DNA of 64,000 nt from HLUCCA09 sp039822045 (GTDB taxonomy: Bacteria; Pseudomonadota; Alphaproteobacteria; Rhodobacterales; Rhodobacteraceae), in NCBI GenBank assembly GCA_039822045.1, contig JBCBMY010000002.1, positions 62,001 through 126,000 of the forward strand, given 5' to 3'. The notes under the pieces were generated by a model. The model searched no databases and was not told the DNA's origin. It saw only the letters and a list, made by a program, of their open reading frames with translations. Below, one piece after another: positions 1 through 7,698 of the stretch (its first letter is position 1; the number at the start of each line of letters is the position of its first letter). The translations under genes were made by a program, and so were the position numbers.

Positions 1-2
1 AC

Positions 3-356
3 GGGCTCGAGGAGCAGGACCGGGAGTTCGCGGCCGAGGTGCGCCGCGCGATCTTTACGTTCGCCAACCTCTCCACCCGGATCGACACGCGCGACATTCC
101 CCGCGTGGTCAAGGGGATCGACCCGGCCGCTCTGCAGGCCGCCCTGGCCTTCGCACTCAGCCGCGACGACCTGAAGGTCGCCGGCGACTTCGTGCTCGAC
201 AACATGTCCAAACGCATGTCGGAGGCGCTGCGCGAAGAGATCGACGATGGCGACACGCCGAACGAGGAGGCCGGAGAAGCCGCGATGGCCACCGTGATCG
301 CCGAGGTCCGTCGTCTGGTCGATGCGGGCGACCTGTTGCTTTTGGCCGACGACTGA
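3..356 (+). CDS. fliG: Flagellar motor switch protein FliG, C-terminal part (5' truncated by window)
   Basis: The open frame enters from the left edge (first full codon at position 3) and ends in TGA at 354-356, giving about 117 residues. The sequence matches the C-terminal FliG domain: an EVRRAIFTF-like helix, then SRDDLKVAGDF, the conserved NMSKRMSEAL stretch, and an EVRRLVDAGDLLLL ending. In known FliG proteins this domain carries the charged residues that interact with MotA in torque generation, on the cytoplasmic face of the flagellar base. The N-terminal and middle domains lie outside the window, so integrity of the gene cannot be judged. The next gene is not flagellar, so this is probably the end of its operon. 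Confidence 0.8.
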   Translation, partial: GLEEQDREFAAEVRRAIFTFANLSTRIDTRDIPRVVKGIDPAALQAALAFALSRDDLKVAGDFVLDNMSKRMSEALREEIDDGDTPNEEAGEAAMATVIAEVRRLVDAGDLLLLADD

Positions 357-426
357 TCCGGCCCGGACTTGCACGGCTGACCTCCCTTGCCTATGCCCGG
401 GCCGACCAGGCGCACGGAGGACTTTG

Positions 427-1404
427 GTGTCGGGAGACTCACGGCAAACGCAGAGCGAGCCCGGCCCTCCCGAAGACGCCGCCCGGCCGGGCGATCGTGT
501 GGTGGATCTCGCGTTCCGCGGCCTGCTTTGGTCGGTCCTGCGCCTGCCCTACGCCCCGCGCATCCGGACCTTCGGCTGGGTCACCGAGCGGCTCGCCATG
601 GCCTCGCGCTTCGGTCGGCGGATCGAGGAGAACTTGGACCTGGTCTACCCTGAGATGGACAAGGCCGCACGGCGCACGCTCGCCCGTCGCTCCGCCAACA
701 ATTCCGGTCGCCTTCTGATCGAGAACTACTCCGGGCCCGAGCTCGCCGCGCGCATGAACCACGTCGAGCCAACGGGCCCTGGTGTTGCGGCCCTGGCCGA
801 GGCCAAAGAGGCTGGCACGCCCGTCCTTCTGCTCACCGGGCACTTCGGCAACTATGAGGCCGCACGTGCTTCTCTGGTCGCGCGGGGCTATCGCGTGGGC
901 GGCCTCTATCGCCCCATGCGCAACCCCTATTTCAACGCCCACTACAGGGCCACGATGGAGCGGATGGGCCCGCCCGTGTTTCCGCAAGGGCGTGCCGGCA
1001 CAAAGGGACTGATTGCGTTCCTCAGGTCCGGCGGTTTCGCGATGCTGCTCAACGATCTTTATGTCGGCAGCGGCCTGGAGCTTCCGTTCCTGGGCCACCC
1101 GGCGATGACCTCGACCTCTGCCGCCGAGATCGCCGAACGTGTCGGCGCCCGTGCCATCCCGGTCTGGGGCATTCGCCAGCCCGACGGTCTGAGCTTCACT
1201 GTGGAGGTGGACGCGCCCCTCCCCGAGGGCGATCCGGTGGAGACGACACGCGCCTACAACGCCGCCTGCGAAGCCCGCATTCGGGCCCATCCCGATCAAT
1301 GGTACTGGATTCACCGGCGATGGAAGGTGAAATGGCAGCGCGGCGCGGGCGACAGGCCCGGCCTGCACCCCGCGCAATTGCCGAGCCGGAAGTCGCGCCT
1401 GTAG
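427..1404 (+). CDS. LpxL/HtrB-family lysophospholipid (lipid A) acyltransferase
   Basis: A 325-residue protein of the LpxL/LpxM family, inner-membrane enzymes that transfer a secondary acyl chain to the Kdo-lipid A precursor. The catalytic HX4E box is visible as HFGNYE (His about 139, Glu about 144), followed by the family's YRPMRNPYF segment and a downstream PVWG strand. The C-terminal QWYWIHRRWK motif is also typical. I chose the GTG at 427 because GGAGG ends six bases upstream; an open frame continues upstream into fliG but has no such site. The exact acyl donor and position (LpxL versus LpxM type) cannot be read from the sequence. Confidence 0.85.
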   Translation: MSGDSRQTQSEPGPPEDAARPGDRVVDLAFRGLLWSVLRLPYAPRIRTFGWVTERLAMASRFGRRIEENLDLVYPEMDKAARRTLARRSANNSGRLLIENYSGPELAARMNHVEPTGPGVAALAEAKEAGTPVLLLTGHFGNYEAARASLVARGYRVGGLYRPMRNPYFNAHYRATMERMGPPVFPQGRAGTKGLIAFLRSGGFAMLLNDLYVGSGLELPFLGHPAMTSTSAAEIAERVGARAIPVWGIRQPDGLSFTVEVDAPLPEGDPVETTRAYNAACEARIRAHPDQWYWIHRRWKVKWQRGAGDRPGLHPAQLPSRKSRL

Positions 1405-1471
1405 AGTTTGAGAGCGCTGCAGCGCGCCCTTGGGGCTTAACAAGGGAGCGGGATTTGACTAGGTGAGCCGG

Positions 1472-2824
1472 ATGGCAACAGAGCTTCATATCATCGGCGG
1501 CGGCATGGCCGGGTCCGAAGCTGCATGGCAGGCGGCCGAGGCCGGGGTGCCCGTGGTGCTGCACGAGATGCGACCGCGCACTGGCACGTTCGCACACCGC
1601 ACCGGCAATATGGCCGAAATGGTGTGCTCCAACTCGTTTCGCTCCGATGACGACGAGAACAACGCCGTGGGCCTCTTGCATTGGGAAATGCGGGCCGCCG
1701 GCGGCCTTCTGATCAGCATGGCCGACGCCCACGCGCTGCCGGCCGGAGGTGCGCTCGCGGTCGACCGCGACAGGTTCGCCGAGGGCGTGACAGAGCGACT
1801 GAGGGCCCACCCCGGGATTACCATAGTCGAGGATGAGGTCACGGACCTACCAGACGACGTGCCAGCGATCATTGCGACCGGCCCGCTCACCTCAGGCCCT
1901 CTAGCCGCGGCGATCGCCCGGGAAACCGGTCAGGACGCGCTGGCCTTCTTCGACGCGATCGCCCCAATCGTCTATGCCGACAGCATCGACATGTCGGTCG
2001 CCTGGCGGCAGTCGCGCTATGACAAGGGCGAGACCGAGGAAGAGCGGCAGGCCTATATCAACTGCCCGATGACACGCGACGAATATGAGGCCTTCATCGA
2101 CGCCCTCCTCGCCGCCGACGTCACCACGTTCAAGCCCGGCGAGACGGCCGGATACTTCGACGGCTGCCTCCCCATCGAGGTGATGGCAGAGCGGGGGCGC
2201 GAAACCTTGCGCCACGGGCCGATGAAGCCCATCGGGCTGACCAACGCGCATGACCCCGACACCAAGGCCTATGCCGTCGTTCAGCTGCGCCGCGACAATG
2301 CACTTGGCACGCTCTACAACATCGTCGGCTTCCAGACGAAGATGCGCCACGGCGCGCAGACCGAGGTGTTTCGGATGATCCCGGGCTTGCGCGAGGCGCG
2401 TTTCGCACGGCTGGGCGGCATCCACCGCAACACGTTCATCAACTCCCCGACCCTTCTGGACGCCCAGATGCGGCTGCGCGCACGCCCCAACCTGCGCTTC
2501 GCCGGCCAGATCACCGGCGTCGAAGGCTATGTTGAATCGGCCGCGATGGGGCTTTTGGCCGGGCGCATGGCCGCGGCTGAACTGACCGGCGGATCTCTGC
2601 CGGCCGTCCCGGCCGAGACCGCGATGGGGGCGCTTCTGACCCACATTACGGGTGGCGCGGAGGCAAAGACGTTTCAGCCGATGAACGTGAATTTCGGGCT
2701 CTTTCCGCCGATCGACGCCCGAGGCGGCCGCAAAGGACGCCGCGAACGCTATCGCGCCTATACTGACCGCGCAAAGGCGGCGTGGCTCGCCTGGCTCGAG
2801 GCGCGCGCGAGCGACGCGGCCTGA
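1472..2824 (+). CDS. trmFO: Folate/FAD-dependent tRNA (uracil-54-C5) methyltransferase TrmFO
   Basis: A 450-residue flavoprotein that makes ribothymidine (m5U54) in the tRNA T-loop using methylene-tetrahydrofolate. The N-terminal dinucleotide-binding motif is IIGGGMAGSEAAW, followed by the TrmFO signatures GNMAEMVCSNSFRSD and CPMTRDEYEAF. ATG at 1472 is preceded by AGGTGA at a five-base gap, which decides the start over an in-frame GTG nine bases upstream. Length and motif order match the family. It heads a run with a methyltransferase and gluQRS, all plausibly acting on tRNA. Confidence 0.95.
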   Translation: MATELHIIGGGMAGSEAAWQAAEAGVPVVLHEMRPRTGTFAHRTGNMAEMVCSNSFRSDDDENNAVGLLHWEMRAAGGLLISMADAHALPAGGALAVDRDRFAEGVTERLRAHPGITIVEDEVTDLPDDVPAIIATGPLTSGPLAAAIARETGQDALAFFDAIAPIVYADSIDMSVAWRQSRYDKGETEEERQAYINCPMTRDEYEAFIDALLAADVTTFKPGETAGYFDGCLPIEVMAERGRETLRHGPMKPIGLTNAHDPDTKAYAVVQLRRDNALGTLYNIVGFQTKMRHGAQTEVFRMIPGLREARFARLGGIHRNTFINSPTLLDAQMRLRARPNLRFAGQITGVEGYVESAAMGLLAGRMAAAELTGGSLPAVPAETAMGALLTHITGGAEAKTFQPMNVNFGLFPPIDARGGRKGRRERYRAYTDRAKAAWLAWLEARASDAA

Positions 2825-2865
2825 GGTCCGGTGGTGGCCAGCGGCACCGCATGGTACAAGCACAC

Positions 2866-3477
2866 ATGATCAGAAAATTCCTCGAAGACGTCTACGACCG
2901 CGATGCGTCGAAGACGGTCGATGCGTTCTACGACGAGTGGTCGGCCTCCTATGACAAGGAGCTTGTCGATAACTCCTATTCGACGCCCCAGCGCCTTGCC
3001 GAGGCGCTCACCAAACTGGAGACGCCGACCGACGAACGACTGCTCGACTACGGCTGCGGGACGGGTTTGAGCGGGCAGGCCCTGGTGGCGCAGGGCTTCA
3101 CGCTGCTCGATGGCTGTGACCTGTCGACGGGTATGCTGGCCGAAGCGGAACACAAGCAGATCTATGGGCGCCTCTGGCAGGCTGAGGAGGACCCGCTCCA
3201 CCCGGTATCGTTCGGCAGCTACGCGATCATCGTCGCGGCCGGTGTGGTCAGCCCCGGGGCGGCCCCCGCACATCTACTCCACCGGCTCGCCGCAGCGCTC
3301 GATGAAGGGGGCCGGATCGCGTTTTCGTTCAACGACCATGCGCTGCACGATCCGACTTATATCGACGCACTGCGGGAATTGCGCGAAAACGGGATGACCC
3401 TCGCCTTTGAAGAATACGGCGAGCATCTGCCCGGGATCGGGCTCAATTCGACGGTGTACGTGTTCGACCGCGTGTGA
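2866..3477 (+). CDS. Class I SAM-dependent methyltransferase, specificity unknown
   Basis: A 203-residue Rossmann-fold methyltransferase. SAM motif I is LLDYGCGTG at about residues 58-66, followed by an acidic motif GCDLSTGML. Two in-frame ATGs exist, at 2851 and 2866; neither has a strong ribosome site, so the start is uncertain by five codons. The stop codon overlaps the GTG start of gluQRS by four bases (GTGA), implying translational coupling. The neighbours trmFO and gluQRS are tRNA-modification enzymes, which suggests an RNA or translation-related substrate, but nothing in the sequence names one. Small-metabolite methylation is equally possible. Confidence 0.8.
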   Translation: MIRKFLEDVYDRDASKTVDAFYDEWSASYDKELVDNSYSTPQRLAEALTKLETPTDERLLDYGCGTGLSGQALVAQGFTLLDGCDLSTGMLAEAEHKQIYGRLWQAEEDPLHPVSFGSYAIIVAAGVVSPGAAPAHLLHRLAAALDEGGRIAFSFNDHALHDPTYIDALRELRENGMTLAFEEYGEHLPGIGLNSTVYVFDRV

Positions 3478-4340
3478 GCTATCGCACCCGGTTCGCGCCG
3501 AGCCCGACGGGGCCCCTTCATCTTGGCCACGCCTATTCGGCCGGTGTTGCGGCGCGCAGGGCTGCGGCCGCCAGTGGTGAGATGCTATTGCGGCTCGAGG
3601 ATCTCGATCGCAGCCGCGTCAGGCCCGAATGGGAGGCACTGATCGCCGAAGACCTTGCGTGGCTCGGCATCGCTTATCCGGAGCCCGTTTGGCGGCAATC
3701 GCAGCGCGCGGACGCCTACGAGGCCGCGCTACGGGCATTGTGGGACGCCGGCCTCCTTTTCACCTGCACCTGCAACCGACGCGACATCGAGGCGGCCGCC
3801 GCCGCGCCCCAGGAAGGCGCGCCCATGATCGGGCCAGACGGGATCGTCTATCCGGGCACCTGTCGCGGCAAGCCAAGGGGCGGGTTTCCAACCGAAGGGG
3901 CGCTCCGCCTCGATATCGGCCGTGCGCTCCGAGACCTGACGGACATAGTCTTCGAGGAGACCGGCGACGCCGCTGACGGTGCGCCCGGGCGCATATCGGT
4001 GGCGGGCTCAACCATGATCCACGGAATTGGCGACGTCGCGCTGCGCCGTCGCGACGGCTATGCAGCCTACCACCTGGCCGTGGTCGTTGATGATGCCGCG
4101 CAGGGTGTCACCGAGGTCGTGCGCGGCGCGGACCTGTTTGACGCCACGGCAATTCACGTGCTGCTTCAGCACCTGCTGGGCCTGCCGCATCCCACCTATC
4201 ACCACCATCGCCTGATCCGAGATCCATCCGGTAAGCGCCTGGCCAAGCGGCACGACGCGCGCGCTCTCCGCGCCCTACGCAATGCAGGATGGTCGCCGAC
4301 AGACGTGCTGCGCGACATCGGCCTTGAGCCCGCGAGCTAG
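3474..4340 (+). CDS. gluQ: Glutamyl-queuosine tRNA(Asp) synthetase
   Basis: A 288-residue truncated relative of glutamyl-tRNA synthetase that attaches glutamate to queuosine in the anticodon of tRNA-Asp. The HIGH-type motif is HLGH (residues 16-19) within FAPSPTGPLHLGHAYSAG. The KMSKS-equivalent is GKRLAKR (about 253-259). The zinc region with CTCNRRD and a later YPGTC is present. It lacks the anticodon-binding domain of GltX, as expected for GluQRS; full-length gltX is elsewhere in the window (24410). It starts with GTG overlapping the methyltransferase stop. Its 3' end overlaps the convergent hisI stop through a shared CTAG. Two tRNA-Asp genes occur near 58.6 kb. Confidence 0.93.
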   Translation: MSYRTRFAPSPTGPLHLGHAYSAGVAARRAAAASGEMLLRLEDLDRSRVRPEWEALIAEDLAWLGIAYPEPVWRQSQRADAYEAALRALWDAGLLFTCTCNRRDIEAAAAAPQEGAPMIGPDGIVYPGTCRGKPRGGFPTEGALRLDIGRALRDLTDIVFEETGDAADGAPGRISVAGSTMIHGIGDVALRRRDGYAAYHLAVVVDDAAQGVTEVVRGADLFDATAIHVLLQHLLGLPHPTYHHHRLIRDPSGKRLAKRHDARALRALRNAGWSPTDVLRDIGLEPAS

Positions 4341-4711
4341 ATCGCCAGGGGCTCCATCAGGACCGTCTCCCCCTCAGCCCCAACCGCGGTGAAAAAGCAC
4401 GTCCGTCGACCGGTATGACAAGCAGGCCCGATCTGATCGACCAGAAGCAACAGCGTGTCGCGATCGCAATCCACCCGCATCTCCCGCAAACTCTGGATAT
4501 GGCCCGACGTCTCTCCCTTGGCCCAGAAGGCCTGCCGCGAGCGTGACCAATAGGTGACACGACCCGTCTCGAGCGTGCGGGCGATAGAGGCCTCCGACAT
4601 CCACGCCATCATCAGCACCTCGCCGGTATCGGCATCCTGGGCGACGGCCGGGATCAGGCCCTTGTCGTTGAACCGCAGGGAAGCTGGATCAAATTTCCGC
4701 TTGTCAGCCAT
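4337..4711 (-). CDS. hisI: Phosphoribosyl-AMP cyclohydrolase
   Basis: A 124-residue stand-alone HisI, which opens the purine ring of phosphoribosyl-AMP in histidine synthesis. The metal-binding DCDRDTLLLLVDQ segment and the Cys-containing ACHTGRRTCFF stretch are characteristic. No HisE pyrophosphohydrolase domain is fused. The ATG at 4711 is preceded by AGGAA; an open frame extends further upstream but runs into the divergent Fe-S scaffold gene. The stop TAG overlaps the gluQRS stop in a CTAG tetranucleotide. Confidence 0.93.
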   Translation of the reverse strand: MADKRKFDPASLRFNDKGLIPAVAQDADTGEVLMMAWMSEASIARTLETGRVTYWSRSRQAFWAKGETSGHIQSLREMRVDCDRDTLLLLVDQIGPACHTGRRTCFFTAVGAEGETVLMEPLAI

Positions 4712-4768
4712 GCCCGTTCCTTTGCAAATGCGGGTCCGCCACCTAGAGTCTGCGGCGGAGGGGTGCAC

Positions 4769-5215
4769 ATGAGCAACGACACCGATCTCGTCAAGCTGTA
4801 TTCCGGGCGCATCCTGGCGCTGGCGGCGGACATTCCGCATCTGGGCCGGCTGGATCACCCCACCGGTTCGGCCAAGCGGCGCTCACCGCAATGCGGCTCG
4901 ACCGTGACTGTGGACTTGTGCGTCGAGGACGGGCGCATCACTGCCATAGGGCAAGATGTTCGAGCGTGTGCACTCGGGCAAGCGGCGGCGTCGGTGCTTG
5001 GTCGAGGAGCAATCGGCAGCACGCGCGACGAGATCGACGCGGCCCGCGACGCGCTTGCATCCATGCTCAAGGCCGATGGCGCCCCCCCGGTCGCGCCGTT
5101 TGCGGAGCTCGAAACGCTCCTGCCCGCCCGCGCCTTTCCCAATCGCCACGCCTCAATCCTGCTGGCGTTCGAAGCCGCGGCCGAAGCTCTTGAACAGGCC
5201 GAGCGCGCAGCCTGA
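4769..5215 (+). CDS. IscU/NifU-N-like iron-sulfur cluster scaffold protein
   Basis: A 148-residue protein related to the IscU/NifU N-terminal scaffold. Recognisable parts are PHLGRLDHP, SPQCGSTVTVDL and VRACALGQAAASV, which hold the first two cluster-ligand cysteines. At the position of the third IscU cysteine the sequence reads RHASILLAFEA, with alanine replacing cysteine. GGAGG seven bases before the ATG at 4769 fixes the start. It is divergent from hisI with a short shared promoter region. Cluster-scaffold function is inferred by homology; loss of the third ligand suggests a carrier or divergent role. Confidence 0.8.
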   Translation: MSNDTDLVKLYSGRILALAADIPHLGRLDHPTGSAKRRSPQCGSTVTVDLCVEDGRITAIGQDVRACALGQAAASVLGRGAIGSTRDEIDAARDALASMLKADGAPPVAPFAELETLLPARAFPNRHASILLAFEAAAEALEQAERAA

Positions 5216-5225
5216 TCCTGAACGC

Positions 5226-5260
5226 AAAAAAAAGCCGCCGCATCAGGGTGATGCGACGGC
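5226..5260 (-). terminator. Rho-independent terminator (leftward) for the 39-residue gene
   Basis: On the minus strand a 12-bp stem with one mismatch (GCCGTCGCATCA paired with TGATGCGGCGGC, three-base loop) is followed by eight Ts. On the plus strand no T-tract follows the hairpin, so it serves leftward transcription from the small gene upstream. Confidence 0.8.
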
Positions 5261-5372
5261 AGGGCGTGTCTGTTGATCCAGCGAGAGAGCCACTTGGGGA
5301 CAACGGCTCAGGGACAGGCATGACGCGCAGTTGGGGACAGGCGCGTCGGCCGGAATACAGACCGCAGGCAGG

Positions 5373-5492
5373 TCAGAAGAGCATGGGAAGGTGCAGCCCG
5401 GCAAAGAGGATTACCATCAGCGACACGGCGCCCGCAGCATCTGCGACAAGTCCGTCGGCTCGGCCGATCATGTCTCGCATCTCCTTGAGCAT
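5373..5492 (-). CDS. 39-residue putative single-span membrane protein, probably SOS-induced
   Basis: A small frame of 39 codons plus stop starts at ATG 5492, preceded by GGAGGGA at ideal spacing. It encodes a polar N-terminus (MLKEMRDMIGRADGLVADA) followed by a hydrophobic stretch from about residue 19 to the end (AGAVSLMVILFAGLHLPMLF), which looks like one membrane helix. It has its own -10 element with two LexA-type boxes upstream and a terminator downstream, so it is a self-contained transcription unit just after recG. Size, topology and LexA control recall SOS-induced division inhibitors such as Caulobacter SidA, but I see no sequence identity to claim homology. Function is unknown. The frame is below usual gene-caller size limits. 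Confidence 0.68.
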   Translation of the reverse strand: MLKEMRDMIGRADGLVADAAGAVSLMVILFAGLHLPMLF

Positions 5493-5540
5493 CGTTCCCT
5501 CCATCGCTCTGTTGCTGCTTTGTTCTCATACCAATTACAC

Positions 5541-5584
5541 ATTGTAAAGAACTTTATGAGAACATTTGAGAACATGCGGCGAAC
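5541..5584 (-). promoter_or_regulatory. Promoter with two LexA boxes (GTTC-N7-GTTC)
   Basis: Reading leftward, two direct-repeat boxes occur: GTTCGCCGCATGTTC (5584-5570) and GTTCTCATAAAGTTC (5563-5549). Both fit the alphaproteobacterial LexA consensus GTTC-N7-GTTC exactly. A -10-like TACAAT lies at 5546-5541, immediately after the second box, so bound LexA would block the promoter. The same box type (as GAAC-N7-GAAC) overlaps the lexA promoter at 21489. A 9-bp inverted repeat, TGTTCTCAT/ATGAGAACA (5521-5529 and 5556-5564), also flanks the -10. No good -35 is visible. Confidence 0.75.
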
Positions 5585-5600
5585 TTTTCGGGCGAGCGCC

Positions 5601-7691
5601 TTAACCGACTGAGATCAAACGGATCGCACGGTCCTGCTCCATCAGCCACAGGAGAACACGCGCGGCTTCGCCCCGGGGTGTGGTGAGATCCGGATCTGCA
5701 TCGAGCAAACGGCGCGCATCCTGCTGGGCCAGCGCCATCAGCCCCGCCTGCCGCTCGAGGTCGGCCACGCGGAAGCGCGGCAGGCCACTTTGCGCCGTGC
5801 CGATGACGTCGCCGGCCCCCCGGATCGCGAGGTCCTCTTCGGCGATCCGAAACCCGTCCTCTGTGTCTCGCAAAATTTCGAGGCGCCGGCGGGCTGTTTC
5901 GCCCAGCGGGGGGCGATACATCAAGAGACAGGTCGACTTCGTCGCGCCGCGACCGACCCGACCGCGGAGTTGGTGGAGCTGGGCCAGGCCGAAGGCGCCA
6001 GCCTGCTCGATCACCATGATCGAAGCATTGGGCACATCCACGCCCACCTCGATCACCGTCGTCGCGACCAGAAGCGCCGTTCGCCCGTCGGCAAACCGCG
6101 CCATTGCGGCATCCTTCTCTGCCGGGGGCAACTGGCCGTGGACAAGTCCAACATGTCCCTCGCCAAGCCGCGCGCGCAGCGCTTTGTACCGCTCCTCAGC
6201 GGCTACGAGATCGCTCACCTCGCTTTCTTCCACCAGCGGGCAGACCCAATAGATCTGTCGCCCCTCCCCGATGGCGGCCACAATGTGGTCGACAACCTCA
6301 TCATACCGCCCGGTCGAGACCAGCGCCGTTTGCACCGGCGTCCGCCCCGGCGGCTTTTCATCGAGAACCGACAGGTCGAGATCGCCATACTGCGCCAAAG
6401 TGAGCGACCGTGGAATCGGCGTCGCAGTCATGACCAGCACGTCAACCGCCTGGCCCTTGGCGCCCAATTCCATCCGTTGCGCCACACCGAACCGATGCTG
6501 CTCATCGATCACCGCGAGGCGCAAATCGTGGAAGTCCACGTCGGCCTGGAACACGGCATGGGTGCCGATCAGCAGGTCGATGTCTCCTGTGGCCAGCGCG
6601 GCGAGTTTTTCGTCCCGGTCACCGCTGCGGTCGCGCCCGGTCAGCACCTCGGCCCGAACACCTGCTGCAGCGACCAGGGGCTCGATCGACGCAAGGTGCT
6701 GACGGGCAAGGATTTCTGTGGGCGCCATCAGAACGGCCTGACCGCCCGCTTCGATCGCCGCGAGCATGGCCATCACCGCAACGAGTGTTTTCCCCGCGCC
6801 CACGTCCCCCTGCAGAAGCCGCATCATCCGGTGGGGCGCGCCCAGGTCCTCCGAGATCTCGCCAATTGCTCGCTCCTGGGCTCCGGTCAGCGGAAAAGGA
6901 AGCGCGCTCAACACCTTGTCGCGCAAAGCTTCAGTGCTGTGCGAGCTGCGGCCCGGCGCGCGGCGCAAGACGCTGCGGGCAAGCGCCAGGGTCAACTGAT
7001 GTGCCAGGAGCTCATCATAGGCCAATCGCCGTCGCGCAGGTGCAGTGGGCGCAAGATCGGCACGCGTTTGCGGCGTGTGGGCCACGTCGAGGGCCGCGTG
7101 CCAATCCGGCCACCCCTCGCGCTCCTTCAGCGCCGGGTCGATCCACTCGGCGAGGTCTGGCAGACGTGCCCTCACGCTGGCAATGGCCCGCGCCACCGTA
7201 CCCTGGGTCAGACCAGCGGTGAGCGGGTAGACGGGCTCGAACTCAGGAATTGCGTCCCCCGCGCTCGGGGCCACCACGTGATCGGGATGCACGATCTGGG
7301 CTACGCCGTCGAAAAGCTCCACCTTTCCCGACACCAGCCGCGTCTGGCCGGTTGGAAGCAGGTTCGCGAGGAACTCGTCCTTGCCGCGAAAGAAGATGAG
7401 CTGAAACTCGGTCTCGGCATCCTCCACCGTCACGCGATAGGGTCGGCCGGGCCGCGCGGGCGGCATGTGCCGGCCCACACGCACCTCGACCGTCACGGTC
7501 GCCGGGGGCACCACCGCTCGGATGCTCGGAACGCGCGGCCGCTCGACGCCGCCCTGCGGCAGGGTCAGGGCCAGATCGCGCGGGCGCGTGATGTCGAGCG
7601 CGCGGAACCGCTCGGCGATGCGCGGGCCGACACCCTGCAAGGTCTCGATGCCGGCAAAGAGCGGGAACAAGACCGGCGGTCGTGTGCTCAT
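5601..7691 (-). CDS. recG: ATP-dependent DNA helicase RecG
   Basis: A 696-residue superfamily 2 helicase that regresses stalled forks and processes Holliday junctions. The wedge/OB domain occupies the N-terminal third (VGPRIAERF near the start). Walker A is GDVGAGKT at about residue 300 and the helicase box II is DEQH in AVIDEQHRFGV. The C-terminal helicase motifs include TTVIEVGVDVPNAS and QLRGRVGRG. Length is normal. It begins seven bases after the ligA stop, indicating a ligA-recG operon transcribed leftward. An LexA-regulated small gene follows downstream. Confidence 0.96.
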   Translation of the reverse strand: MSTRPPVLFPLFAGIETLQGVGPRIAERFRALDITRPRDLALTLPQGGVERPRVPSIRAVVPPATVTVEVRVGRHMPPARPGRPYRVTVEDAETEFQLIFFRGKDEFLANLLPTGQTRLVSGKVELFDGVAQIVHPDHVVAPSAGDAIPEFEPVYPLTAGLTQGTVARAIASVRARLPDLAEWIDPALKEREGWPDWHAALDVAHTPQTRADLAPTAPARRRLAYDELLAHQLTLALARSVLRRAPGRSSHSTEALRDKVLSALPFPLTGAQERAIGEISEDLGAPHRMMRLLQGDVGAGKTLVAVMAMLAAIEAGGQAVLMAPTEILARQHLASIEPLVAAAGVRAEVLTGRDRSGDRDEKLAALATGDIDLLIGTHAVFQADVDFHDLRLAVIDEQHRFGVAQRMELGAKGQAVDVLVMTATPIPRSLTLAQYGDLDLSVLDEKPPGRTPVQTALVSTGRYDEVVDHIVAAIGEGRQIYWVCPLVEESEVSDLVAAEERYKALRARLGEGHVGLVHGQLPPAEKDAAMARFADGRTALLVATTVIEVGVDVPNASIMVIEQAGAFGLAQLHQLRGRVGRGATKSTCLLMYRPPLGETARRRLEILRDTEDGFRIAEEDLAIRGAGDVIGTAQSGLPRFRVADLERQAGLMALAQQDARRLLDADPDLTTPRGEAARVLLWLMEQDRAIRLISVG

Positions 7692-7698
7692 CCAGCGC

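Noticed and set aside
5248..5547. A 99-codon rightward frame through the SOS mini-gene region
   Set aside because: Its composition is unlike a protein, it lacks a ribosome site, and it runs against the terminator, promoter and LexA boxes that support the leftward gene.
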